A stretch of DNA of 64,000 bases from Megalobrama amblycephala (Eukaryota > Chordata > Actinopteri > Cypriniformes > Xenocyprididae). The DNA lies in contig NC_063054.1 of assembly GCF_018812025.1 (NCBI RefSeq), positions 3,701,433-3,765,432 of the forward strand. Reading direction: 5' to 3'. The position numbers and the translations under genes were made by a program. Under the pieces are notes generated by a model. It ran no database searches, was not told where the DNA came from, and saw only the letters and a program-made list of their open reading frames with translations. This document shows, piece after piece, positions 34,801 through 43,121 of this stretch. Each line of letters starts with the position of its first letter. The first letter of the stretch is position 1.

Positions 34801-37196
34801 TCAACACATTCCCTGACTCATGTGAAAGGCTTCAGGGTCGCTCTCTGTTGTACAAGTTTTGTGAGATCAACTAAGATTATGGAGCTTTACCGTATATTTG
34901 CACAGGCAACGCTAGAATTCACTGTTTGGCTTGTTTTTGGCTCTGATCAGTAGTGCTGAGCTCTTTGCAAGTGTGTCAGTGTCCCAGAATCATTATTTTT
35001 GTTCATAAATAAAAAAGAAGAGTCAGACTAGGCTTCAGTACAGATTTCCAGACTCTCTTGAAATGATTTGATTCTGATTCATGTAGGAATATCTCAGTCA
35101 TATTGTACAATCTCTCTCGGCTGATTCAAATGGGTATCTCGTCTTTTTTAACTAGTAATTAAAAGAAGAATCAGACTACACTTTTTTGCACCTGAGTCAT
35201 TTGTTCATGAAAAGGACTACACTTGAGTTTAGTGTTTGTTTTTGCATGCAGCCGGCAAGGACAACCCAACTGATAGATATTTCTTATTATTTTGCAGTAC
35301 AGTGTCTTTTTATTGGCTTCAATACAGACTGTGATTAAATACAAACTCTCAACTCAAGGTCAGACATTAGTGCAAGTAGTGCTGAAGAGTCAGCAGTGTA
35401 AAAAGCAGTGCAGGAAACACTGATACAGAAAATCTTATAATTTGGTATATTATGAAAACAATCACAAAAACATATTTTAATGTCCAAATGCAACTGTACA
35501 GACCCAAAATACAAAACACTTCTGTGTTGTATGTCAGAGCTCTTCAACTCTAGTCCTGAAATGTCGTGTCTTACTGAGTTTAACAACTTTTTATTTTCAA
35601 AGTTTGTGAAAATATAAAGTTGTTTTACCTGTTAATTGTTTTTAATTGATTATTGTAGAAGAAAAAAACAAGTTATAAAAGTAAAATAAAAAGACGTTAT
35701 AGAAGTTTAAGTTTAGGAAAATGTAAAATATAAAAATACAATTGTTTATATTTTATATAAAATATATATTTTGCAAAACATGTTCAACTATAAAACTTCA
35801 AGAAAATCAAAGCCAAACATCCAAACATGTTCTGTGTCAAATGTTCGGTTGATATCTCAAAAAATGAACTTTCAGTAAGATTTTTGTGTGCAGTAACAAA
35901 CTTTTCCACTAGATGATATCCAGACTCCACCGGGACCATATTAGGGCACACCCATTTCCATATATGATTTGAGTGATCTGAACCATGTATTTCCATAATT
36001 TTCATAATATTTATGAAGTAGACATTTGGGCAATTTAATCTTAACATTTGATTTGAATTCAATCTCTAAAACCCACATTAAAAAAAAAACAAAAAACATG
36101 GAAAGTGTTATAGTTTGGCACCACATCTCAAATAGAGAATTTATCAAAATGTATCTATTGCTCTGTCATTTCTTTAAAAAATTATGAAAACTAGAGTCTG
36201 AAAGCTTTCAAATGATATATAGTTTGTCAAGATTACTTTAGGTTTAGACTAAGATATTAATGTGTAATGGCAAATGTCACATGGGTGGGGGCAGTGGCAA
36301 CTTAAAAACAGTGGTTAAAACATTTTTAGAAATCATAAATTCAGATATTTGTTCTTTGTGATGTGCAAAAAGTATTGATATTAAAAGTTCATTGTTTGTA
36401 CCTGATTGTATGTTTTGTTAGTGTGATAGTGTGATTTTTGGGGAATTGTATTGAATCCAGTTAAGGTCAATTTAACCCACTCCAACAAGATCGTACCCAG
36501 AACTTGAACAAAACAAGAGGGTTAAATTAAGATTGCAATTAACCCAACATTATAAAAAAAATATTTCTTCTTTGTAGCATCCATGAAGATACAGACTGAG
36601 ATGAAAGTGGAAAATATTATGCATGAAACTTAATTTTAGAATCAGAGACATTTTTTCAGCATAATAAGGATCAAACACCAGAGATACTGACCTACTTCTA
36701 AAATAGACCATCTCAGGAAAACCACCATTGAGCTTTCATGATCCAGATCTTCACTTGGCACTTTCTCTGTGTAGGAAATTCAGAGTGATAAAGCAAGGGC
36801 AGATGCTTCGCATTTCACCCGTTCCTCCATGTGCCACCATTAGTCCTTATAACACATCAAACCCGGCCCTTATAGACGCGTCATAAAATCAATATCAGAC
36901 CCCGTGATGATGTCATCCCCTGCGCCAAGACCCTAATGGCCTCCATCTCGACATATTGCACTGCTACAGAGCGAAATGATGCGCATTCATCTCCGTGTGC
37001 ATTACATCTTACAGCTCGCAGCCATATATACAATAATCTCACGCTGCAAATACATCCAGGAAGCCATCCTGTCCCAAACGACCGTAGGCGTTGATGAAAC
37101 GAGCCCCTTGGAGGAGAATCACACTTCTGTTTTTTGTCTTCCTGTCTGATGCAGTTCCACCAGTCTGTGCCATCCATCAACATCATCGAGGTGTGA
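13181..37196 (+). CDS. fndc4: fndc4-like gene (FNDC4/FNDC5 family), 5' exon missing
   Basis: Five exons splice in frame: 13181-13296, 14804-15008, 24426-24515, 31449-31582 and 37155-37196. They encode 194 residues: an FN3 domain (about residues 1-98), a short linker, one membrane helix (IIIVVVLLMWAAVIALF) and a cytoplasmic tail ending SINIIEV. This is the layout of FNDC4 and FNDC5, type I proteins whose FN3 ectodomain is shed as a soluble factor (irisin in the case of FNDC5). Residues in the FN3 part (RPPAPVNVS, GLYGES, VHFRTLK, PSNSS, TVQGLD) fit FNDC4 best. The tail (STPEHHSGGLLRSK) resembles FNDC5. Conserved N-glycosylation sequons NVS and NTT are present. The first exon, expected to encode the signal peptide and end in the first base of the codon completed by AC at 13181, was not found. 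All splice sites are GT-AG and no lesion is seen. Confidence 0.9.
13297..14803 (+). other. fndc4 intron
   Basis: A 1.5-kb intron. It holds a (TA)n tract at 13839-13899 and a run of unique, less AT-rich sequence at about 14240-14720, but no exon-like ORF. Confidence 0.8.
13839..13899. repeat. (TA)n microsatellite
   Basis: About sixty bases of TA with a few single-base breaks, in the first visible fndc4 intron. Confidence 0.95.
14804..15008 (+). CDS. fndc4: fndc4 exon: second half of FN3 domain
   Basis: The acceptor is ctctttcag/CGA and the donor CAAG/gtag. Sixty-eight codons plus one base encode RMDGKMQRFIREVNTT, the WDLEEETDYIIQVQSIG strand and the VHFRTLK end of the fold, followed by the Ser/Asn-rich start of the juxtamembrane linker. 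The NTT sequon matches the second conserved glycosylation site. Confidence 0.93.
15034..15515. mobile_element. hAT-type MITE with 8-bp target duplication
   Basis: Inverted ends CAGGGCTTGACATTAA and TTAATGTTAAGCCCTG are flanked by exact 8-bp direct repeats CTCCTACA at 15026-15033 and 15516-15523. The CAGGG terminus and 8-bp duplication are hallmarks of the hAT superfamily. The 482-bp element has no transposase ORF. It begins 26 bases after the 3' end of the fndc4 exon. Confidence 0.9.
15516..16459 (+). other. fndc4 intron sequence
   Basis: Unique-looking intronic DNA, including a GC-richer stretch near 15700-15780; no exon signal. Confidence 0.6.
16460..16917. mobile_element. TTTAAAGGGG-family MITE, copy 2 (5' deleted)
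   Basis: The body from GCTAGTCGATGAGTTGAATC to the terminal TATAGGTCCCCTTTAAAG matches the copy at 54949-55726. The left part begins inside the family consensus (TAGTGTGTAATGTTGAGACA), so about 240 bases are missing. Confidence 0.8.
16918..17539 (+). other. fndc4 intron sequence
   Basis: Very AT-rich intronic DNA with T and TTAA-rich runs; nothing else recognised. Confidence 0.6.
17540..18455. mobile_element. TTAA-flanked MITE with AAAGGTGCCCTAGA termini
   Basis: The left end TTAAAGGTGCCCTAGA and the right end TCTAGGGCACCTTTAA are perfect inverted repeats bordered by TTAA at 17540-17543 and 18452-18455, as in piggyBac- or Kolobok-type insertion. The inner sequence reappears in reverse orientation inside the element at 41051-41878. 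Confidence 0.85.
18456..19344 (+). other. fndc4 intron sequence, apparently unique
   Basis: Less AT-rich DNA without repeats recognised by eye. Coding frames are short and have no splice borders. It could contain conserved non-coding sequence but that cannot be judged here. Confidence 0.4.
19345..19668. mobile_element. MITE with GATAGTTCACCCAAAAAT termini
   Basis: The segment starts GCGATAGTTCACCCAAAAAT and continues CTCACCCTCATGTCATTC and CTTTCTTTCTTCTGTAGAAC. Its far side carries these motifs in reverse (GAAGAAAGAAAGTC, GTGAGTAAAT). A second terminus, AAAGGGATAGTTCACCCAAA, starts at about 19640. Confidence 0.75.
20041..21560. mobile_element. DNA element with ATTAGGRGTGTGAYGAGA termini
   Basis: The left end ATATTAGGGGTGTGATGAGA and the right end, reverse-complemented, ATATTAGGAGTGTGACGAGA are inverted over about 20 bases. 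Inside, the segment 20761-21217 is duplicated at 23034-23480. No transposase was recognised. Confidence 0.65.
20761..21217 (+). repeat. 450-bp intronic direct repeat, copy A
   Basis: It matches 23034-23480 almost base for base (landmarks: ATGCCTAGACTA, CTCAAATACATAAAACATTG, GAGATATGAGGTTTAGT, GTAACCAATAGTAATGATTT). A third fragment of the same unit is at about 19986-20034. Confidence 0.9.
21718..23033 (+). other. fndc4 intron sequence
   Basis: Mostly unique DNA; 21930-22560 is GC-richer and free of obvious repeats. ORF 22195-22401 has no domain or splice borders. Confidence 0.45.
23034..23480 (+). repeat. 450-bp intronic direct repeat, copy B
   Basis: This is the second copy of 20761-21217. 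The flanking block 23677-23833 likewise matches 21577-21718 (CTTTGTAAAGAAA, TTGACGTCAC, AATTTACACAGAGA), so about 0.8-0.95 kb was duplicated in all, with divergence and loss of the element ends. Confidence 0.88.
23836..24425 (+). other. fndc4 intron sequence with MITE fragment
   Basis: Bases about 24142-24305 are the left part of the common 'TTCAAAAGTTTGGGGTCAGT' MITE (CACTACCATTCAAAAGTTAG start). The rest shows nothing distinctive. Confidence 0.6.
24426..24515 (+). CDS. fndc4: fndc4 exon: linker and membrane helix
   Basis: The acceptor is ctgacag/ATGAC and the donor GGCAG/gtgag. It encodes DDPTVQGLDKARHLQTGEM and then IIIVVVLLMWA, the start of the single transmembrane helix. The exon begins and ends within codons, matching its neighbours. 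Confidence 0.93.
24516..25606 (+). other. fndc4 intron sequence
   Basis: A GC-richer unique patch lies at 24830-25130. Around 25305-25330 there is a short match (CCAGTAGATGGCTGCAGAG) to the TTAA element family found at 43715-44090 and 45136-48002. Confidence 0.5.
25607..26380. mobile_element. MITE with TACACTCAAAAAAATGAA termini
   Basis: Inverted ends TACACTCAAAAAAATGAA (left) and TTCATTTTTTTGAGTGTA (right) bound 774 bp. The interior repeats motifs such as CATTACTTAAA and AACATTAAGTAAAC. It looks related to the element at 11238-12313. Confidence 0.75.
27441..27770. repeat. GGACGT-rich subterminal tandem array
   Basis: About five imperfect units of 55-65 bases share GTCCGCGTTTGGTCC, TAACGTTCGCTG and GGACGTTC blocks. 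The array sits at the left end of the 3.45-kb element, and a looser version at 30717-30875 lies at the right end (GAACGTCC, GGACGTTCGGGGGACGTTC). Confidence 0.9.
28031..29638. mobile_element. inner GGTCATTCTACAG-ended element
   Basis: The ends GGTCATTCTACAGAAAAGTC and, inverted, GACTTTTCTGTAGAATGACC differ at one position over about 25 bases. The interior is AT-rich and non-coding and contains a recurrent ACACCAGTGAC motif. No exact target duplication is visible, so it could instead be an internal inverted repeat of the surrounding element. Confidence 0.6.
30119..30640 (+). promoter_or_regulatory. promoter-like module with predicted exon pair inside the transposon
   Basis: A perfect CRE (TGACGTCA) lies at 30119-30126 and an X-box-like GTATCCATGGCAAC at 30146-30159, in a CpG-containing stretch unlike the surrounding AT-rich DNA. 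Downstream are a possible donor (CGAAAAG/gtattt near 30241), a possible acceptor (gttttag near 30494) and an AATAAA cluster at about 30622-30632. The predicted exons have only short ORFs. This is an inference from motif order; no transcript can be shown. Confidence 0.3.
31096..31448 (+). other. fndc4 intron sequence
   Basis: Unique intronic DNA leading to the pyrimidine-rich acceptor before 31449. Confidence 0.6.
31449..31582 (+). CDS. fndc4: fndc4 exon: end of membrane helix and cytoplasmic tail
   Basis: The acceptor is ttctgcag/CC and the donor AGCAAG/gtgaga. It completes the helix (AVIALF) and encodes CRQYDIIKDND, the near-invariant juxtamembrane cytoplasmic motif of FNDC4/5, then SSNSKEKVKPSSERSTPEHH and GGLLRSK. 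Confidence 0.95.
31824..34073. mobile_element. TTTAAAGGGG-family element with internal duplication and fold-back insertion
   Basis: The left end TTTAAAGGGGACCTATTATG and right end CATAGGTCCCCTTTTT are inverted. CTGAAATTT occurs immediately before the left AAAGGGG and just after the right end, a possible 8-9 bp target duplication. The right part contains two direct copies of a ~190-bp unit (about 33640-33830 and 33835-34020; GCTCATTTGCATTTAAAGGG in each). A 714-bp fold-back element is inserted at 32193. Confidence 0.7.
32193..32906. mobile_element. fold-back element, TACGGAAGAGG termini
   Basis: TACGGAAGAGGATTAGGGCC at the left is mirrored by GGCCCTAATCCTCTTCCGTA at the right. Almost the entire 714 bp is a giant imperfect palindrome built of repeats like AAATTACGAGAAAAAAGTC and, inverted, GACTTTTTTCTCGTAATTT, with TGTTGAGAATAAA spacers. 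The flanking hexamers CATGAC and CATAAC agree at five of six positions. Confidence 0.9.
34074..37154 (+). other. fndc4 last intron, right part
   Basis: Mostly unique intronic DNA; 34480-35060 and 36680-37150 are less AT-rich. Bases about 35785-36150 resemble the interior of the palindromic element at 61079-61832 (CAAGAAAATCAAAGCCA..., TTTTCCACTAGATGATA...). The long minus-strand ORF at 36881-37318 is antisense to the terminal exon. Confidence 0.5.
37155..37196 (+). CDS. fndc4: fndc4 terminal coding exon
   Basis: After the acceptor tctgatgcag the frame encodes FHQSVPSINIIEV and stops at TGA (37194-37196). The C-terminus matches the PS(V/I)NIIE(A/V) end shared by FNDC5 and FNDC4, which confirms the exon although it is only 14 codons long. 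Confidence 0.9.
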   Translation, partial: FHQSVPSINIIEV

Positions 37197-37724
37197 TGGG
37201 AGTTTCGTAGACGTCCGTCGCACCACCCGCAGTTTATCGGCCCTTCCATCATAACGCAGTGAAGAATCCTCTCATCTACAGCTACACCGCAGCATCGGCC
37301 CTCCCATACACTCTTCATATACTAAAGCAATCTACTGGGACTGTAAATAACATATATTGAGATAGTGTATGATGGATGGATGGAGAATTCCCAAAACTTT
37401 CCTGCAATATATCAGATTAAATCTGGGATTTTTTCTCTTGTATAGACACGGAAGGAAAGTGTATTTTTGATATAGTACTGGTGAAGTATGACAGGGTTTC
37501 TACTCTTTATTAGCTAGTTTAGTTTGTGCATGCGTCTCTCGCGGTCTGATAGGACGTGTACAGAAGCAGGTCATTAGATTAAGCTTGTGCTCTTACTTTC
37601 ATTAGTCTGTAAAACTGCTGGAATTGTGACTGAGCTGCTTACAGACTGGCGCCAAATCTCTCTGCTTGTACATAGTTTCATCTCTTCACCCTCCTAGCCG
37701 TTTTTTTTCTGTATCCTAAATATG
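37197..37724 (+). other. probable fndc4 3' UTR
   Basis: The sequence after the stop is unique until a transposon starts at about 37725. No AATAAA was seen before that point. The first one, at about 37872, lies inside the transposon, so the poly(A) site may be transposon-supplied or a non-canonical signal may be used. Confidence 0.45.
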
Positions 37725-39335
37725 GCTAGCCCTCTGGTGTTGTTCGGTCATTTTAGACCGAAAATGTTTGGAGATTTTAAAAATCATGCTTCATCGGAAT
37801 GAAACGAAACTCTGTGACTTTTATGGCAGTAGCTACATGTAACAACAAAGCAAGTTTTTAGCAAATGCATGAAATAAAATCAATAATTAAGCTACAATGC
37901 TGTAAAAAAATGGACTGCAAACTCTTTTGTGAGAGTACAAAATGGACACACACTATCATTCACACACAAATGAGCTGGTATGGCTGTAACAATATGGCAA
38001 AATTGAGCCAGATGACTCAAATAAGAGGTTGAATTCAGGTTGATACAGCTCTGAAAAAGCAATCCTGTTTATTTTTGTTCCATTTTTGTTGAATTTTGAT
38101 GTTATGTGTAACAAAATGTCTCTGTGTTCAGGTTTGACTGTAGTAAAATGAATGTAAAAACTGACACTTCAAATCAACATTTCAAAAAAAAAAAAACTTG
38201 ACAAAACGTTGTCTTTGAGAATGTCTAAATACATATCCAAATCCACAACTTAATAAAGTAAGTAAAGTAAGTATTCATGTCTAAAAACAACTAGAATTTT
38301 TAAGCCTTTTTATATAGAGCTATACAGGCATCTGGTTACACCACGTTACAGATGTTTTTCTTTCTTTTACTCCCACTAGATGGTGCTAATCTACCTTCAA
38401 AATCTGAATTTTAAAGGCGTTGGGCCCTATCATAAACCTGGCACAATGCGACGCCAGGTGCGACGCAAGTGTTTCAGGCCAACGCAGTAATTATTTTCAC
38501 ATCCTGCGCCTTATTATTTAAATAGCAAATGCGCTCATGTCCATCTGTTCGCCCATGGGCGTGCTGCTCTGAAAACGAGGTGTGTTCAGGTGCATTGTTG
38601 GCGTGTAGCTATTTTGAGGAAAGTGAAAACAACTGCGCCACTGACCAACTGAAACCTGCTCTAAAGTATTTTTTTATTTAAAATGCGTGTTAGTAATATG
38701 CACCTATAGGCGGCGGCAAAACGCACGTACAGTCTGCTTGTTACACACACAGGAGCAGCAGTGTAACAATGTAAAAGTTTATTATTTTGTGCATAAAGAT
38801 AAAAATGCCTACATGTCATAATGGATAGTCATTGCATGAATCAGAATTACCTATTTGCTGTAATGACGAACTAAATTGGCTAATTATTTGAAATTGTCTA
38901 ATTAAATTGGCTAATAGATTTGCCATGTAAATAGCAAATCTGTCATGGCATGAGCGCAACTGGCTTTTAAAGGGAATGGGAGATGAGACTGGGAGATTGG
39001 TTTATTGCACATTATGCCCAAAACACACCCATGACTCATTAAGAGAATAGGTACAAGCCTTTAAGTCCATGTGCGCTGAGTGTGCCGACCAATTTTTCTG
39101 TCGTTAAACTAGCAAAAGTGGATTTGGACACGCCCTAAGTGCACCTGTGCCATGAGCTTAGAGACAGTGGGCCCTATTTTAAGATGAAATACAGCTTTAA
39201 TTTGAAAGTAATTTTAAAAATGTGATCATAATTATTGCATAAATATTAATTAGTACCAAGAAATTCTCTCAAAATACAACAGAAAAAATAAAATAAAATA
39301 AAATAAAATAAAATAAATAAATAAATGTATGTATG

Positions 39336-39378
<43 letters not shown>

Positions 39379-39470
39379 TTCAGGTATATATATATATATA
39401 TATATATACATTTCAGTTACATTTCAGGTGTTCAGTCACGTTTGACCGCGGACACCACCAGACGGCTAGC
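37725..39470. mobile_element. GCTAGCCNTCTGGTG-ended element
   Basis: GGCTAGCCCTCTGGTGTTGT at the left is mirrored by CACCACCAGACGGCTAGC at the right. Next to the ends are GGTCATTTTAGACCG (left) and CAGTCACGTTTGACCG (right). The ends resemble those of the element at 61079-61832 (ACCCTCTGGTGCTCTTC). The interior at 38420-39180 is other repeat DNA marked by GGGCCCTAT motifs at both sides in the same orientation. Confidence 0.6.
39284..39410. repeat. compound microsatellite AAAAT / AAAT / GTAT / TA
   Basis: Runs of AAAAT, AAAT and GTAT lead into two TA tracts separated by ACATTTCAGG. It sits near the right end of the element at 37725-39470. Confidence 0.95.
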
Positions 39471-41050
39471 ACTGCTTATTTGCCCACTGTTTTCCCCCAC
39501 ATGCTAATCTTAAAACCTGCCAGACTGAATAATGTACATAATTGCTAATCTCATTGTGTTGTATACAAATAAAATGCTCAAAAAAGAATATCTAACTGAA
39601 TTACTGTTTATTATTAAGAATATTAAGATGCCATAAACCTCACGATGAAAAGTGCATGCACATATTTTTGCTTTTTGCTCTCAGTTCATGTTTATTCTCT
39701 TCAATTAGATGTTTTTGTTATCTTCTATTTCTCCTTATCAGTTTTAATAAAGATAATGAATGACTTGAAGGAAGCTTGTTTTTTTCCTGCCTTCTTATTG
39801 ACATTTTAGCATATTTGGAATTTGAGAGAAGTAGAAACCCAAACCTATATGGTTTGTTTCAGCACAAACACCTAATTAAGAGGGAACTAGTTTATTGGTG
39901 CATTCAACCACCAAGCAAAATACATTAAGAGTCATTAGTGCTGATAAAACATTAGGGAATTAATCAAATGAACAATATTTTCAAAATGGAGACAAACTCT
40001 ACATCATGTTGATACTCAATATTCTTTGGTCTAATGGCAGTAAAATCACAAGATATTATTTTTGAACAAATATTTTATTATACATTATTAAATATCAACC
40101 AATGTTATATGTAAATGACCTCTTGAGCTCCATTATGGTTTCATGATGATTAAATAAAAAATAAAAAAAAAGAGTATGTGTAAAAAGCCAAACATAGATT
40201 GCATAGATTTTCTTAAAGCACCAACTTCAATTACTTACTATAAAAAAATTATAAAGACAATCACACATTATAGAGACACGGATTGAACAATATTTAAGAA
40301 ATCATTTCAGATATGGTGACAAAAATGTTTTGCTATGGTTGTTGTAGTTGTTAAAGACACTTGAAAGTGCCTCAAATCCTTCCACAGAAAACAGTGATTA
40401 TTTGAAATGAATAAGCAGATTAATTATTAAATTTTAAACCACTGACAGTTTCAATATGATTAACCAAAATAACCAGAACACCACTAACTGAACAGACTTT
40501 TAGTTACGGTAAATACTGCTATATTCTATTAAATTAAATGAAACGTTATTCCACTTTTAGGAGGATAATGTTAAAAAAAAAAAAATAGATGTTGAGAGGA
40601 AATACTGCATGTTCAAAACTGCACAAAAGAGTAAACAGCTGAAAGACTGAACGTTTAATGATTTCAGAAAATGATGAAGAAGAGATTTCTGAATGTGCTT
40701 TTTAATATCACTTAAAAAGGGCAGAATGGCAGTGTATCACATGTAACTGAAATAACGCTGTTGCAAAGATTATTTTTCATTTCTGAGAGCCAATGTGTAA
40801 TATTCTTTAGTTCAACACATAAAGCACAGATATGTTAGAAGTAAGATATACATTTCTCTTTCTATCCAATATCTGTGTGACAGAATATGATGTGTGATGA
40901 TTGTCTGCCCCAAGTTTAACCAAATCAGTGATGATTTTGACATTGTCTGACTGGATTATGTCATAACTTGATATTGTAACATATAATATAATTATAAACA
41001 GTCCACAGGTCCTTAAATTAAGAAGTTGCATATATTTAAAATAATTAACT
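39471..41050. other. intergenic DNA between the convergent genes
   Basis: AT-rich, apparently single-copy sequence. No exon on either strand was found. It could contain long 3' UTR sequence of either gene. Confidence 0.45.
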
Positions 41051-41878
41051 TTAAAGGATTAGTTCACTTCAGAATTAAAATGTTCCTGATAATTTACTCA
41101 CCCCCATGTCATCCAAGATGTTTATGTCTTTCTTTCTTCAATCAAAAAAATTAGGTTTTTGGAGGAAAACATTCCAGGATTTTTCTCCATATAGTGGACT
41201 TCACTGGGGTTCAACGGGTTGAAGGTCCAAATGTCAGTTTCAGTGCAGCTTCAAAGAGCTCTACATGAATGTACTGTTAAATGTGGTTAAAGTTACCATC
41301 GTTTCTTACTGTATTCACGGAGACAAGAGCCGTCGCTATTTTCATTTTTAAACACTTGCAGTCTGTATAATTCATAAACACAACTTCATTCTTTATAAAT
41401 CTCTCCAACAGTGTGTAATGTTAGCTTTAGCCACAGAGCACTATCAAACTCATTCAGAATCAAATGTAAACATCCAAATAAATACAATACTCACATGATC
41501 CGACATATGCATGCAGTATGCATGACGAACACTTTGTAAAGATCCATTTGAGGGTTATATTAGCTGTGTGAACTTTGTAATTGCGCTGTATTATAGTCGA
41601 GAGCTCAGGGGGCAGGGAGCACGAGAATTAAAGGGGCCGCAGCCTGAATCGGTGCATAGTTAATGATGCCCCAAAATAGGCAGTTAAAAAATGTATTTAA
41701 AAAAATATTTTGGGGGTATTTTGAGCTGAAACTTCACAGACACATTCAGGGCACACCTTAGACTTATATACCTTTAATTTCTTTTTGACTGAAGAAAGAA
41801 AGACATGAACATCTTGGATGACATGGGGGTGAGTAAATTATCAGGAAATTTTAATTCTGAAGTGAACTAATGCTTTAA
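41051..41878. mobile_element. long-TIR MITE with a foreign interior
   Basis: Inverted repeats of about 90 bases (TTAAAGGATTAGTTCACTTC ... CTTTCTTTCTTCA) bound the element. The core at about 41275-41790 is a reverse-oriented copy of the interior of the element at 17540-18455 (GACAAGAGCCGTCGC, CTCCAACAGTG, TTAGACTTATAT). The ends and core therefore come from different families. TTAA is present at both borders. Confidence 0.85.
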
Positions 41879-42689
41879 AAATAAGATTGACTGATGAGTG
41901 AAACTGTACTGTGAACATAAATAACAACGGTCATGATAATAAATCGAACACTTATGGTTGGAAGCCAGTTAGAGGCTTTTAGACGGCAATATATTGGATA
42001 CTAAAAAAAAATGAATTAAAAATGTCAAAATTCCATGATCCACAGAAAATGATTTCTGTAATGATTGCTTCAGCAAACGTCCCCTGACCCACAACCTGTC
42101 TCTTCAATATGTTAGTCCTGAACGGTTCTACATACGTTTTTGTAAACGTTCAGCTAGAGTGAAGTTCTCTAACACATGCAGATCCAGTAAAGTTTAATCA
42201 CACTTGTCTGAGAGCTTTACAGTTCGGCACAAAGCACTCGAGCGATCTGACTTCAGATGAAAGCCGTGGGAGTCCTGAAGGACGCTGCGCTGAAGGACAA
42301 ACATCAGTTCTCTGAGGAATGTACATTTGGTCTCCCTTTCAAATACATATATGTAGTTTTAAATAACATGACCAAAGTATCTACAATATAGCACCAATGC
42401 GTTGAAAAGATTTACACTTTTTTTTACATTATACAGGTAGCAAATCTATTCTCGAGTACAATATGACAACATGCAGTTTTATACATGTTGTATTGTCAAG
42501 TTCTGACCCTGAACTTACAGTATTGTAATGCTAGTACATTGGCATTCAAGAGTTATGAATCATGCATGTCAGTGATGCTTTATTGTGGGACTGTTTTAAG
42601 TGGCAGTGGAGTGAGTGAGTCCATCACTGAGGCAGGAGCTGCACGGCGTGTTGTGTTCAGGACACGTTCTGATAGGCTGGTGAGAGAGG
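41879..42689 (-). other. possible distal 3' UTR of the ldlrap1-like gene
   Basis: Unique sequence downstream of the stop codon on the minus strand. A minus-strand AATAAA (plus-strand TTTATT) at 42579-42584 would give a 3' UTR of about 0.45 kb that includes the CA repeat and a repeat block at 42690-42970. Confidence 0.4.
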
Positions 42690-42970
42690 GTGTGTGCGCA
42701 TTTTTGTGACATATCAGGACACAAATGTGTATAATGACATGGGTATGACAAGGAGAGGGTGACTTATGAGGACATCACCCCATGTCCCCACTTTTCAAAA
42801 GGCTTATAAATCATACAGAATGAGTTTTTGTGAGAAAGTAAAAGTGTGCACAGTTTCCTGTGATGGGTAGGTTTAGGTGTAGGGTTGGTGTAGGGGGATA
42901 GAAAATACAGTTTGTACAGTATAAAAACCATTACGCCTATGGAATGTCCCCACAATTCACAAAAACGAAC
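42690..42970. mobile_element. common fish interspersed repeat block
   Basis: The sequence with GACATATCAGGACACAAATG, CTTATGAGGACATCA and GATGGGTAGGTTTAGGTGTA is one I associate from memory with an abundant fish repeat. Termini were not resolved. Confidence 0.55.

Positions 42971-43024
<54 letters not shown>
42971..43024. repeat. (GT)n microsatellite abutting the ldlrap1-like stop codon
   Basis: About 26 GT units run directly up to the stop codon of the minus-strand gene, so in the mRNA the stop is followed immediately by (CA)n. Confidence 0.95.
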
Positions 43025-43025
<1 letters not shown>

Positions 43026-43121
43026 CAGTCGGAGTCCTCACTGCTGAAGGACAGGAGATCTTCCTCCTCTGGTCTCACAGCTGCATCCTCAGACACGGTT
43101 CTGCCGCGGGACGTCGCCAGT
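43025..43121 (-). CDS. ldlrap1: ldlrap1-like terminal coding exon
   Basis: Read on the minus strand, the acceptor ctcaatcag/A completes the split Arg codon. The exon then encodes LATSRGRTVSEDAAV and an acidic end (EEEDLLSFSSEDSD) before TGA at 43025-43027. It supplies the Leu and Arg of the AP-2-binding FxxLxxxR motif. The acidic DLLSF resembles the DDLFSF terminus of human LDLRAP1. Confidence 0.87.

Noticed and set aside
13181..37196. Naming the gene fndc5 (irisin precursor)
   Set aside because: The FN3 domain and linker match FNDC4 better. The FNDC5-like tail is reported as a finding instead.
36881..37318. 145-codon minus-strand ORF
   Set aside because: It is antisense to the fndc4 terminal exon and its flanks, and has no recognisable domain.
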